A stretch of DNA of 64,000 nucleotides from Ruegeria atlantica (GCF_013033965.1 NZ_WQFE01000002.1:124001-188000), one strand, 5' to 3'; shown: positions 1-8,790, counted from the first letter of the stretch. A program made the numbers and translations. The notes: generated by a model from the letters alone, not told the origin.

Positions 1-110
1 CGCACCATGCAGAGGACGAAGTCAGAACCGATGCCTATCGCGATGAAGTGCTGGAGCGGCTTGAGAGCATCGAACGACGCCTGACAGAACAGCAATACAT
101 CAAAAAGTGA
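1..110 (+). CDS. C-terminal end of an unidentified protein (5' end outside window)
   Basis: An open frame runs in from the left edge and stops at TGA 108-110. The visible 35 residues are highly charged and probably alpha-helical, with an acidic stretch (HAEDEV...YRDEVLERLESIERRL) ending in IKK. A short amphipathic or coiled-coil tail fits, but no family can be named from this fragment. The next gene starts 55 bases downstream on the same strand, so the two could be co-transcribed. Confidence 0.5.
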   Translation, partial: HHAEDEVRTDAYRDEVLERLESIERRLTEQQYIKK

Positions 111-165
111 TTTCAGTTTTCACGTTTTCTGGCATAATACACAAAAAAAGCAGCAGGCAGTGAAC

Positions 166-684
166 ATGGATCGTCGAGCATTTGGATTGGGCGCGATGGC
201 AACGCTGAGTCTTTCAGCGTGTGCTTCGGCAAGCCCCAGATTTCTGACTTATGATGGGCCCGAAGTGACCTCTTTGGTCATCAACAAGGGCGCGCGAAAA
301 CTATATCTTCTGCACAATGATAAGATCCTGAAAGAATATAAGGTCGATCTTGGGTTTGCACCCAACGGTACCAAAGCCAAGAAGGGCGACGGACGCACGC
401 CGGAAGGCAGCTATCTGATTGATCGCCGCAATCCCAACAGCCGCTATCATCTGTCGCTGGGGATCTCGTATCCGAACTCTGAAGATATTGCGAAAGCAAA
501 GGCCATGGGCGTCGATCCCGGAGGAGATATCTTTATCCACGGACAACCGAACCGTCGAAAAGAGCGCAAGCGCGCCAAAAAGACGCCGGATTGGACCGCG
601 GGCTGCATCGCCGTCAAGAACGACGAGATGGAAGAGATCTATGCAATGGTAAACCGCGGGACGCTGATCACTCTGCGCCCTTAA
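166..684 (+). CDS. L,D-transpeptidase (YkuD domain), probable envelope lipoprotein
   Basis: This is a small YkuD-fold L,D-transpeptidase, an enzyme type that cross-links or edits peptidoglycan using a catalytic cysteine. The N-terminus is an export signal with a twin-arginine-like RRAF and a lipobox-like LSAC, so it is probably exported and perhaps lipidated. The YkuD core covers roughly residues 35-172: IFIHG supplies the conserved His, and DWTAGCIAV supplies the catalytic Cys in the short YafK-like form of the motif. Start: ATG 166 has AGGCAG 155-160 at proper spacing; a GTG at 160, two codons upstream, is possible. Its 3' end overlaps the convergent sulfotransferase gene by 17 bases. Confidence 0.85.
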   Translation: MDRRAFGLGAMATLSLSACASASPRFLTYDGPEVTSLVINKGARKLYLLHNDKILKEYKVDLGFAPNGTKAKKGDGRTPEGSYLIDRRNPNSRYHLSLGISYPNSEDIAKAKAMGVDPGGDIFIHGQPNRRKERKRAKKTPDWTAGCIAVKNDEMEEIYAMVNRGTLITLRP

Positions 685-2113
685 CCGGTTTCCAAGCCCC
701 AAACCCGAATTGCATATAGTCGCGCTGGTACGCTTGGGCTGCCAGCGTTTCCAACTTTTCGTCATAAACCTCAGCCAGCGAGTACGGAGTATCCGCTTCG
801 CTGAGTTCAGGTAAGGGTGGTGTCTTGTGCCCCATCCTTCGCGCCAGATCGGGCAGGGCGTCAGAGATTTCCTCTTCGCGAATGATTAGGTCTGGCAAAG
901 CAAATGCCGCCATCCCCTCAAGAGCCTGCGATTGACTGCACCATGCCGCATCCACGCGTATTGCTGTTTGCAGCGAAAGGTTCTGTCGCAGGAAGGTCAG
1001 GAACGCTGAAAACGCTTCGTAATGCTGCTCAACCGGGTAGTTGCCTTCGCGCAGCTGCCCAGGGATCGGAACCTTGAGCCGGTTGCGCAGGACGTGCCGG
1101 ATTTTCGGATACGCACCGGAACCTGTGTTGAGGATATGCCGGCTAAAAGCACCATGGGCGCGGGCCAATGGATGCTGGAGCACGGTGAACTTGCGATGCC
1201 CGGGATTGGATTGAAACCACCGACGGGTCTGCTTTCTGTTCTGATTGGTCAATAGCTGATCGACATCGACATGATCCAGCGCGGCCATCCACCTTGCGAC
1301 CGGGGCTTCCATTCCTCCGCGTATCGGCATGTACATCAGCGGCGTCTTTGGCGTGGCAACATAATTGGCCACCAGAGGGCGACGACGCGGTTCAAAATTC
1401 GGTGTGCTGTGCAAGTTGAAGCTGTCGATCTGCGACAACGCCTGCTCCATCTCATCCGGGTTTGTCACCTTTGCCAGCGCAGGTTCCGGATTTTGCGGTT
1501 TGAGCGTGTCATCGATTGCCGACAGCCTGCCAGACACACCTAACCATTTGGCAAGGCCATTCAGAAGGTGCACCTGACTGAGGTCGTCATATGTAATGTA
1601 AAACGCGGTCTGCCCGCTTTGCTGCAAACGCTGTGACAGCATGAGGTGAAATTCATGCTGCCGGTTCAGATATTTTACGAACGCTTCGGCATCGAACGTG
1701 ACCTGTGCTTCGCGACGGCGCTTGATGTTTTTCAGCTGCCACTGCTTGGTTTCCCGCGCGATGTTCAACGAGATGTAGCTGTCCAACGCGTTTCGGGTCA
1801 GAATGATCTTGGCGCAGCGCGGGTCATCCAAAGCAGGCTCTAACACGCGGGGATCATGTCCCTGAAAAAAGCGAAAGCCGTTCATCTCTCCGGGCGCCTT
1901 GCGGATCGCCTCCAGCAGTGTGGATGGGTCCCGATCCCGCTCTTCCACCGAGATGCCCAGCAGAGTGTCGGATTTCAGCCGCCCAATGAAATGGGGATTG
2001 AATGCTTCGCCATGGCTGGTGATACCTTCGATGGCGTTCAGGTTCGCCTCAAGCAGATTGGAACCAGTTCGCATGGCTGCAAGAATGATAAAATAGTCAA
2101 AGTTGGGAGTCAT
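668..2113 (-). CDS. Two-part sulfotransferase
   Basis: Probable PAPS-dependent sulfotransferase of 481 residues, about twice the usual size. The first half starts with FIILAAMRTGSNLLEANL, matching the 5'-phosphosulfate-binding loop of Stf0-like enzymes, and has a 3'-phosphate-binding type stretch (IILTRNALDSYISL) near residue 105. The second half, from about residue 255, contains FTVLQHPLARAHGAF, which resembles the equivalent loop of carbohydrate sulfotransferases (Sulfotransfer_2 type). The gene is last in the cysQ-kdsB-galE-glycosyltransferase run, 6 bases after the GT14 gene, so its acceptor is probably the glycan made there. CysQ at the head of the run would remove the PAP it releases. 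Whether both halves are catalytic is unknown. Confidence 0.75.
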   Translation of the reverse strand: MTPNFDYFIILAAMRTGSNLLEANLNAIEGITSHGEAFNPHFIGRLKSDTLLGISVEERDRDPSTLLEAIRKAPGEMNGFRFFQGHDPRVLEPALDDPRCAKIILTRNALDSYISLNIARETKQWQLKNIKRRREAQVTFDAEAFVKYLNRQHEFHLMLSQRLQQSGQTAFYITYDDLSQVHLLNGLAKWLGVSGRLSAIDDTLKPQNPEPALAKVTNPDEMEQALSQIDSFNLHSTPNFEPRRRPLVANYVATPKTPLMYMPIRGGMEAPVARWMAALDHVDVDQLLTNQNRKQTRRWFQSNPGHRKFTVLQHPLARAHGAFSRHILNTGSGAYPKIRHVLRNRLKVPIPGQLREGNYPVEQHYEAFSAFLTFLRQNLSLQTAIRVDAAWCSQSQALEGMAAFALPDLIIREEEISDALPDLARRMGHKTPPLPELSEADTPYSLAEVYDEKLETLAAQAYQRDYMQFGFGAWKPVKGAE

Positions 2114-2119
2114 AGGGCT

Positions 2120-3820
2120 TTACTGCACCAGATAGGGTTTTCGGTACGGCCGTATCCGATTGGTGAAACTGTCATCCGGTGGGAAATCGCCCATAAGATA
2201 AGGATGCATGCCCTGATTCTTGAGGTTTTGCAGAAACTGGCCGAATCCGGTCAGATCCACCATTTTCGGCGCTTCGGTCAGGTGGCTGGTCTGCACGGTT
2301 CCGGCATCCTCGACCACGGCCTGCAAAGGCTCGACCGGGGATTCTACGAACTCTGCCAAAGTCCAGGTGCGCAAGCGCGCTTTGGTCCAGACAGAAGACA
2401 GGATTTCCAGCTGCTTGGTTTCGATCTGCTGCAGTCGGGCGGCCTCGGCCCGGATATCGGCAAAGTTCAAATTGGATCGAAACAGCGGGATCGCCCATGC
2501 GCCGGTAATGACAGATATCTGCGCGTTCTTGTCCCGGGCCAGGAACCAGTTGATTTCTTGCGTGTCAGCGGGGCCGAACTGAAAACACTGTTTCTCGCCT
2601 CGCGTGTTCCAGATCAGGTTCGAAACGAATGCCGTTGGGTTGTAGTCTCGCAGCTTTGCGCAATCGCTGAGGCCGCCGTTGACTATGGTCTCTCCGCCGG
2701 CGAATTCAGCCCGTTGCGGGCCAAACAGATGTCCATGCACGCGCGCGCCAGTGATATTGGCCAACCAGGGCTCGAAATCTTCGAACACTTCGGTAAAACC
2801 CTGAAAGACCGAATACGGAAATGACGTCAGGCCGTTTTCGTTGCCGTGCCTTGGAAAACGACTTTGCATATACAACCCGTCGCGCCCGCGTGTGCGCCGT
2901 TCGACCGCTTTGGAAAACACCCGGTCAATCTTGCTCGGGTTGGGTTCAGCGGGTTTCATGGCACCGGCCTGGTCGGTCAGAAAGGCCTGATACAGGCGGT
3001 TCGCGTTGGGCCAGATTTTGCGGGCTACGAAGCAATCCGACCTGCGCAGGAGCTGCAGGTGATCGTCGTAGAAAATATGCGGACGACCCTGGTAGTCGAA
3101 CTTGGACAGGGTCAGAGAGCGGCTTTCGATATGAGTGGAATACAGGCGCGTCAGCGTCTGGAAGTAACTCTCGTCAGGAATCCAGACGCGCCGGAAATAC
3201 CGATCATAGGTCGCGCGCTTCGGATCCTGCAATATGGCAGACAGCGTTTGTCGGGTCAGGCACCACCACTGGCTACCCATATGCGGCACAAGCCCTTCGG
3301 GTATATGGCGACGAATGCGCAATGCGCGTTGCAGTTTCACGTAGGCATCAAACAGCTTGCGGTTTTTGCGCCACGAGAACGGAAATCTCAGGGTAAAACG
3401 CTCTTGATCCAGGCCGCCGATAGTCCAGCTGACATCGGAGGTTGTGGCGCTTTCGATAAAATCAACGCGCGGGCGGTCAGAGAGATATGTGACCAGTTCA
3501 TCCACCGGTCGCAAGGGAAGGCAGGCCCCAGACGTCAGGAAGACATGGCGCACATCGGGAAACACCTCAAGCATCAAGGCGGCAGCAGATTGCGAGGCGG
3601 CAACTATGCCCCAACCACCCCAGTTGCAGACATGGCGTTCAGAAAAACGGATCAGCGGATCATCGGAACAGGCGGCTACGAACTCTGCATAGACCTTATC
3701 GGGAACTTTCCGGTCCACGTGGATCACCACAGGACACCCTGACGCCGTCCAGTGACGCGCCACTTGCCCGGCCCGGTTCAGTGCGGTGTGGACCAACATA
3801 ACGATGCCCAGGTTGCTCAT
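2120..3820 (-). CDS. GT14 (Branch / core-2 type) glycosyltransferase with extra C-terminal domain
   Basis: The first 270 or so residues match the Branch family (GT14: beta-1,6-N-acetylglucosaminyl- or xylosyltransferases). Visible are the N-terminal MLVHTALNRAGQVARHW strand-helix, VVIHVDRK, FLTSGACLPLRP and GSQWWCLTR, all in the usual family order. Residues of about 330-560 form a second domain (RFPRHGNENGLTSFPYSV, GAWAIPLFRSNL) of the kind seen attached to Branch enzymes in Rhodobacterales, with no known function. The start overlaps the stop of the upstream glycosyltransferase by 4 bases (ATGA), so the two are translationally coupled. There is no signal peptide or membrane helix, so it is a cytoplasmic, nucleotide-sugar-using enzyme. 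Donor and acceptor are unknown. Confidence 0.75.
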   Translation of the reverse strand: MSNLGIVMLVHTALNRAGQVARHWTASGCPVVIHVDRKVPDKVYAEFVAACSDDPLIRFSERHVCNWGGWGIVAASQSAAALMLEVFPDVRHVFLTSGACLPLRPVDELVTYLSDRPRVDFIESATTSDVSWTIGGLDQERFTLRFPFSWRKNRKLFDAYVKLQRALRIRRHIPEGLVPHMGSQWWCLTRQTLSAILQDPKRATYDRYFRRVWIPDESYFQTLTRLYSTHIESRSLTLSKFDYQGRPHIFYDDHLQLLRRSDCFVARKIWPNANRLYQAFLTDQAGAMKPAEPNPSKIDRVFSKAVERRTRGRDGLYMQSRFPRHGNENGLTSFPYSVFQGFTEVFEDFEPWLANITGARVHGHLFGPQRAEFAGGETIVNGGLSDCAKLRDYNPTAFVSNLIWNTRGEKQCFQFGPADTQEINWFLARDKNAQISVITGAWAIPLFRSNLNFADIRAEAARLQQIETKQLEILSSVWTKARLRTWTLAEFVESPVEPLQAVVEDAGTVQTSHLTEAPKMVDLTGFGQFLQNLKNQGMHPYLMGDFPPDDSFTNRIRPYRKPYLVQ

Positions 3821-4839
3821 GCCCAGTTTCCTTTCGACATGAGGCCCAGAATCTCAAGCTGCCGCCAGTTGATATAGGATTCCGATTTGTCGCACCAAAA
3901 CTCTGGCATGTCCGCCAGGTGTTTCGCATAGGCGCGATATTCGCCCGAGCTGCGGTAGTGCTGTCCGCGCTCCATCTCTTCCTGGGCTTTTTCGCCCAGC
4001 GTGCTGATGAGTTTGGCGTGCAATAGCGCACCACTTGCCTTTTCGCCCCCCCATTCATCATAGACCTGGTTCAGCCCGCGTGGCAGCAGCGCATGGGTCG
4101 AGCTGACATAGACATAGCGTTTGTCCCATTTCACCAATGGGATCTTGTTCAGCGCAGGTGCTTTTTTGGGTTCGTCCCTGAAGAAAACGCGCGCGCGGGG
4201 ACCGCCTTGGATCCAGAGATTTCCGTAAGTCGGGTTTTTCGTGATCGTGTAATTCCCCGCATCAAACCAATTGGCGATGTCGAACGGGTTTTGTCCTTCG
4301 GAATAGACTGCGTCTTCCACCGGTCCTTCAGGATACATGTCGATTAGCATCGCGCTGAAGCTGCGCACGGCGCAACCGTCCAACCAGTCGGTCAGGGCCC
4401 GGATTGGGCGTGTGTCGCAAAACGGGTAAATGAAGAATTCGTCCGGATCGACTGTCAGAACCCAGTGCCGGTGTGCAAACTTTCGCAGCAGGTAGTTTGT
4501 CCAGTCCACCCCAAATGACGCACGCCTATAGCTTGCATCGGCACGCCAGACCGACACATCGGGTTGGCCTGCCAGATACTCAAGCGACCCGTCGTCGCTG
4601 GCGTTATCAACGAACAGAAAATGGTTGATACCCAGTTGCCGGTAGTAGTCCAGAAAATACGGCAGGCGGATTTTCTCATTCCGTATCACGCTGATCAGCA
4701 GGATGTCTTTCCGTCGTATTGAATTTGTATTTACGGAAACGGGAACAAGGTCGCGCCGCTTTCGAAGGCAACGTAATATACGGCGCTTGCGCCGCAATCT
4801 CATTCGGTATGAATCCAATAGGCCCACGCGACTGCCCAA
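3817..4839 (-). CDS. Glycosyltransferase family 2-like protein, paralogue 1
   Basis: GT-A fold glycosyltransferase of the Glyco_tranf_2_4 kind. ISVIRNEKIRLPYFLDYYRQLG and FLFVDNASDDGS form the nucleotide-binding first half, and VLTVDPDEFFIYP is the DxD-like metal site. Later blocks (MYPEGPVED, GNLWIQGGPRARVFF, LNKIPLVKW) are shared almost position for position with the next gene at 4951-6057. The start is uncertain: TTG 4839, GTG 4827 and ATG 4803 are all in frame. The paralogue keeps the basic YRLRLKR segment just before the catalytic domain, so a start upstream of ATG 4803 is more likely. It overlaps the GT14 gene by 4 bases. Confidence 0.75.
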   Translation of the reverse strand: MGSRVGLLDSYRMRLRRKRRILRCLRKRRDLVPVSVNTNSIRRKDILLISVIRNEKIRLPYFLDYYRQLGINHFLFVDNASDDGSLEYLAGQPDVSVWRADASYRRASFGVDWTNYLLRKFAHRHWVLTVDPDEFFIYPFCDTRPIRALTDWLDGCAVRSFSAMLIDMYPEGPVEDAVYSEGQNPFDIANWFDAGNYTITKNPTYGNLWIQGGPRARVFFRDEPKKAPALNKIPLVKWDKRYVYVSSTHALLPRGLNQVYDEWGGEKASGALLHAKLISTLGEKAQEEMERGQHYRSSGEYRAYAKHLADMPEFWCDKSESYINWRQLEILGLMSKGNWA

Positions 4840-4950
4840 CCTTTGTTATTTACGCGAGCGTGCCCGGTGCCTGGACAAGCCAGAGTGGTGCCGGGCAATT
4901 GCCGTTTTATGCCATTCTTTCATCTTTCGAAGCAACGACTTTAAAAACCG

Positions 4951-6057
4951 TTAGTTCGAGTTGTGACCTTCCCAGTCGATCGTTCCCATCAGACCTAGTG
5001 TCTGCAAAAATCTCCAACTGGTATATAGTTTGGAATCCGGCGTCCACAAAACGGGGCGATCCATGATGCCGTCATAGTAGCCTGCAAACTGTTCGGGATC
5101 GTGAAAATGTTGCCGGCGCGCTTTCTCAATCTTTGATTTTTCCACAACTTCCGGCAGGAATTTTGTGTGCAACAATACGCCGGAAGGGGCAGTGTCGCCG
5201 GGGCCTGCGTAAGTGCTATTCAGATGGCGTGGCAACGCGGAATGGCACGAATTCACATAGGCAAAGCGCCGCGACCATCGGACCAGCGGGATTTTGTTCA
5301 GTGTGGGGGATCGGCGAGGGGTATCGGCAAAGAACATGCGTTCGCGCGCGCCGCCCTGCACCCACAGGTTGCCCATCGGGCTTTGCCGTTGTGCCCGGTA
5401 AGGACCGGCGTCAAACCAACCCACCAGTTCCGTCGGATCGGTCTGAGGGTCGTAACTTTGTTCCGCCAGCGGGCCTTCGGGATAAAGATCCAGCATCAGC
5501 GCGCCAAACGCGGCACGCTCCCGATCATCCAACCAGTCCGTCAGGTCGCGCAGGGGCCGGGTGTCATGATCAGGGTAGATCAACAGCTCATCCGCATCGA
5601 CCATCAGGGTCCAGTGGTTGTGGCCATAGCGCATTTGCAACCAGGTCAGCCAATCCAGCCCATAGCGTGACGCGCGGTAGCTGTCCGGGGTCCGCCACAG
5701 CGACACGTCCGGTTGTTCCCTGAGATACGGCACCGTGCCGTCATTGCTGCTGTTGTCGACGATCAGAAAGTGATCGACCCCCAATGCCCGATAGTGGCGC
5801 AGGAACCAGGGCAGGCGGGTGATTTCATTTCGCAGCGTGGTGAAGGCCAGAATGTCGCCGGGTTTGATGTTCCCAGTACGGTCGATCAATCCGGACAATT
5901 GATGGCGGCTGCGAAAGGATCGCCACAACAGCCGCTGTCGTTTCAGCCGCAACCGGTATCTTTGCACCCATGAAATGGGCGGAAGTGTATCTTCCTCTGT
6001 ACCAGTCACCACGGGCTCATTTTTCGTAGTTACCGTTTTGGTGCCATCGCCACGCAT
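4951..6057 (-). CDS. Glycosyltransferase family 2-like protein, paralogue 2
   Basis: Second copy of the same glycosyltransferase type. TLRNEITRLPWFLRHYRALG and FLIVDNSSNDGT make up the nucleotide-binding half, VDADELLIYP is the DxD-like site, and LDLYPEGPL, GNLWVQGGARERMFF and LNKIPLVRW follow. A basic helix precedes the domain. ATG 6057 overlaps the end of galE by 41 bases; a GTG near 6014, just after the galE stop, is an alternative start. The two paralogues are similar along their whole length yet clearly diverged. This suggests an old duplication, with each copy adding a different sugar or linkage. Confidence 0.75.
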   Translation of the reverse strand: MRGDGTKTVTTKNEPVVTGTEEDTLPPISWVQRYRLRLKRQRLLWRSFRSRHQLSGLIDRTGNIKPGDILAFTTLRNEITRLPWFLRHYRALGVDHFLIVDNSSNDGTVPYLREQPDVSLWRTPDSYRASRYGLDWLTWLQMRYGHNHWTLMVDADELLIYPDHDTRPLRDLTDWLDDRERAAFGALMLDLYPEGPLAEQSYDPQTDPTELVGWFDAGPYRAQRQSPMGNLWVQGGARERMFFADTPRRSPTLNKIPLVRWSRRFAYVNSCHSALPRHLNSTYAGPGDTAPSGVLLHTKFLPEVVEKSKIEKARRQHFHDPEQFAGYYDGIMDRPVLWTPDSKLYTSWRFLQTLGLMGTIDWEGHNSN

Positions 6058-7000
6058 CGGCAATCATCGTCTCTAACGTGGATCTTTCCGGGGACCAGCC
6101 AAGCTCGTTACCTGCACGAACAGAACCCGATACCAGCTTGGTGCAATCCCCCGCCCGGCGTGGCCCGATCGCGAAAGGCACGTCGCGGTTGGTAACGGCT
6201 TTGGAATGGCTGATCACCTCCATCACCGAAAAACCCGATCCGGTGCCAAGGTTGAAGATGCGGCTGCCTTTGCCTTGCTCCAGCCAGTTCAGCCCCAAGA
6301 CATGGGCATCGACCAGATCGCAGACGTGCACGTAGTCGCGAATGCAGGTGCCGTCCGGAGTATCGTAATCCGTCCCGAAAACAGTCAGCCCGTCGCGCTT
6401 GCCGTCGATTGCGTCCAGCATCAGGGGCACAAGGTGGGTTTCGGGGCGATGAAACTCACCAACCTCGCCATCGGGGTCCGCGCCCGCCACGTTGAAATAC
6501 CGAAAGATCACATGGTTCAGCCCGTGCGCCGCCTGAAAATCGCGCAGGATATCTTCGATGGCACGTTTTGAGGCACCATAGGCGTTCAAGGGCAGTTGCG
6601 GTGTGTCTTCGTCCAGAACGACGTTGTCATGCTCGCCATAGGTGGCGCAGGTGGACGAGAACACAAAGTTCAGACACCCGGCGGCCACCGCGGCCTCGAT
6701 CAGGTTCAATGATCCGGTAACGTTATTGGACCAATATTTGCCGGGCTCGGACATCGCCTCACCTACTTGGCTGAGGGCGGCAAAGTGCATAACGGCCTCG
6801 GGCTCGTATTTGGCAAACACCTCATCCAGCCGGGCTCGATCCAGCAAGTCGCCCTGTTCGAAGGGACCGAATTTCACCGCGTCCTGCCAGCCGGTTACCA
6901 GATTGTCGAAGGTTACGGGCGTGTACCCGGCCCGGGACAGCGCCTTGCAGGCATGAGATCCAATGTACCCGGCGCCGCCGGTGACAAGAATATTTTTCAT
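6017..7000 (-). CDS. galE: UDP-glucose 4-epimerase
   Basis: Extended short-chain dehydrogenase that interconverts UDP-glucose and UDP-galactose (or the N-acetyl forms). The N-terminal NILVTGGAGYIGSH is the NAD-binding loop; SSTCATYG and the YGASK motif (Tyr and Lys) are the catalytic residues, and FRYFNVAGAD and DGTCIRDYVHV are GalE signatures. The length of 327 residues is typical. ATG 7000 was chosen because GGAACG lies 7 bases upstream; a TTG four codons further up is less likely. It sits between kdsB and the glycosyltransferases, so it probably supplies UDP-galactose to them. Confidence 0.93.
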   Translation of the reverse strand: MKNILVTGGAGYIGSHACKALSRAGYTPVTFDNLVTGWQDAVKFGPFEQGDLLDRARLDEVFAKYEPEAVMHFAALSQVGEAMSEPGKYWSNNVTGSLNLIEAAVAAGCLNFVFSSTCATYGEHDNVVLDEDTPQLPLNAYGASKRAIEDILRDFQAAHGLNHVIFRYFNVAGADPDGEVGEFHRPETHLVPLMLDAIDGKRDGLTVFGTDYDTPDGTCIRDYVHVCDLVDAHVLGLNWLEQGKGSRIFNLGTGSGFSVMEVISHSKAVTNRDVPFAIGPRRAGDCTKLVSGSVRAGNELGWSPERSTLETMIADAWRWHQNGNYEK

Positions 7001-7069
7001 AATTCGTTCCAAATTGTGGTGCCGCGTCCAGTTAGACGTCGTCCTGACAGAAGTGCAGGGGAAAAAGGG

Positions 7070-7870
7070 TCAATCCAACCCCATCGCGGCCATCATTTCT
7101 TCGAGCTTCGGCACATCCTGCGGATTGTTCAACTCCCAGAACTGGCGCCCCTTGGCCTCGACCTCAACGCACAGAACTCTGCGACCGTTCTCCATGAAGC
7201 GTAGCTGTTCCAGCCCTTCCAGCTGCTCTAATGGTCCCACCGGCCAGGTCGAATAGGCAGCCAGAGCATCGGGGCGATAGGCGTAGACGCCGACATGGTG
7301 GAAGACCGGCGTCTCATCCTCTCCACCGTAGGTTTCGGCGGTGAACGGGACGACCTCTTTCGAAAAATACATGGCACTGTGATCAGCTGCGAAGACGGCA
7401 GTGGTGCCACCAACGCGCCCGTGCTTGCGGTCGTTCAGCAGGCTGTTCAGTGCGTCGCCATCGCAGCGCAGTACAGGTGTGGCCACGCCTGCCTCGGGGG
7501 CGGCGCGAAGGCCGGCGATCAGGTCTTCGACAAACCAATGCGGCGTCAGCGGCGCGTCGCCTTGCAGGTTCACCACGATGTCAAAGCCAGCGCCAAGGTT
7601 CGCATGCGTCTCAGCGCAACGTTCGGTGCCATTGCCGCAGCTTTCCGAGGTCATCACCACCTCGGCTCCGAACCCTTCTGCCACATCGCGGATGCGGTCG
7701 TCATCGGTGGCAACAACCACTTTGTCGACACCCGACACCGAACAGGCCGCGCGCCAGGACCGCTCGATTAAGGTCATCGCGGTGCCATTGGCTCCGGTCA
7801 GCGGAACCAGTGGTTTGCCCGGATAACGGGTCGAGGCATAGCGGGCGGGAATGGCTATCAGAACAGACAT
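7070..7870 (-). CDS. kdsB: 3-deoxy-manno-octulosonate cytidylyltransferase (CMP-Kdo synthetase)
   Basis: Activates Kdo as CMP-Kdo for LPS inner core or for the Kdo linker of capsular polysaccharides. The N-terminal IPARYASTRYPGKPL is the KdsB nucleotide-binding signature, followed by VVVATDD, CGNGTERCAE, VVNLQGDAPL and HHVGVYAYRP. In E. coli-type enzymes the motif is VQGDEP, here LQGDAP, a variant inside the nucleotide-binding site. Length 266 residues. Its start codon shares one base with the cysQ stop (TGATG), so the two are coupled. Being placed with glycosyltransferases and a KpsM-like permease suggests it serves the local glycan; a second kdsB for LPS could exist elsewhere. Confidence 0.88.
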   Translation of the reverse strand: MSVLIAIPARYASTRYPGKPLVPLTGANGTAMTLIERSWRAACSVSGVDKVVVATDDDRIRDVAEGFGAEVVMTSESCGNGTERCAETHANLGAGFDIVVNLQGDAPLTPHWFVEDLIAGLRAAPEAGVATPVLRCDGDALNSLLNDRKHGRVGGTTAVFAADHSAMYFSKEVVPFTAETYGGEDETPVFHHVGVYAYRPDALAAYSTWPVGPLEQLEGLEQLRFMENGRRVLCVEVEAKGRQFWELNNPQDVPKLEEMMAAMGLD

Positions 7871-8667
7871 CAGGCCTCCTTCAGGTCAACGCCCGGAGCG
7901 TAGGCGATAAAGAACGGGTTTGCATAGCCGTCCTTACCATATGTCAGCGGCGCGTGGTCGTCGAAGCGTACAACCTTGCCGCCTGCGCCTGCCAGAACAG
8001 CGTGGCCAGCAGCGGTGTCCCATTCCATGGTGCGACCGACGCGGGGGTAGAGGTCGGCCTCGCCGGTGGCGACCAGACAGAATTTCAACGACGAGCCTGC
8101 GCTTTTGCTGTCCTGCACCTGATACTTGTTGATGTAATCCTCAGTGGCCTGATCGCGATGTGACTTCGATGCGACGATCAAAAGTGCGGAATTGTCCGGT
8201 TTAGAAACCGAAATTGGCTCTAAATCGCCAATTTGATCCTTTTCCAGTGCGCCGGTTTCCTCGACCGATAGACCGTCCGCTTGTGTGTAGAACATACGAC
8301 CCTTTGCCGGGGCATAAACAACACCCCGCGTCGGCACACCATTTTCGACCAGTGCGATATTCACAGTGAAATCACCACGCCGGTTGATGAATTCTTTGGT
8401 GCCGTCCAAAGGATCGACGATCAGAAACGTGTCGCCCTTTTCAGAATGTGAGGCAGCCTGTTCTTCGGTCACCAGCAGAATATCCGGGAACGCTGCGCGC
8501 AAACCTGCCGAAATCAGAGCATCCGCGGCCTCATCCGCTTCGGTAACGGGGCTGGCGTCGGATTTGACTTTGACGTCGAAATCATCTGCCTCGTATATCT
8601 GCATAATCGTGTCCCCGGCTTCTAGTGCAAGACGTCTGATTACGGGAATAAGGGCGTCGTAGGTCAC
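7870..8667 (-). CDS. cysQ: 3'(2'),5'-bisphosphate nucleotidase (PAP phosphatase)
   Basis: Inositol-monophosphatase superfamily enzyme that hydrolyses 3'-phosphoadenosine 5'-phosphate. VTEADEAAD, LLVTEE, DPLDGTKEFINRRGDFTVNIAL and WDTAAGHAVL are the metal- and substrate-binding motifs of CysQ, and DGTKEF in particular marks CysQ rather than inositol phosphatases. The GTG start at 8667 is preceded by GGAG at proper distance and gives 265 residues; the open frame extends 87 codons further upstream without family-like sequence. It heads the glycan operon that ends in a sulfotransferase. PAP is a strong product inhibitor of sulfotransferases, which explains the linkage. Confidence 0.9.
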   Translation of the reverse strand: MTYDALIPVIRRLALEAGDTIMQIYEADDFDVKVKSDASPVTEADEAADALISAGLRAAFPDILLVTEEQAASHSEKGDTFLIVDPLDGTKEFINRRGDFTVNIALVENGVPTRGVVYAPAKGRMFYTQADGLSVEETGALEKDQIGDLEPISVSKPDNSALLIVASKSHRDQATEDYINKYQVQDSKSAGSSLKFCLVATGEADLYPRVGRTMEWDTAAGHAVLAGAGGKVVRFDDHAPLTYGKDGYANPFFIAYAPGVDLKEA

Positions 8668-8790
8668 AAAAATGCTCCGTTGCTGTAGTTTGTTGATCGA
8701 AATCCTTGTGGGCCTTATGCTGCGCCGGTTACGGAACGGCAAGAATTTCGTGAAAGATTGCAGGCAATTCAGCGGGAAAGAGAGCACTGA

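Noticed and set aside
1856-2824. 322-codon open frame on the plus strand
   Set aside because: It lies opposite the sulfotransferase and GT14 genes, has no family-like sequence, and the minus-strand frames carry clear motifs.
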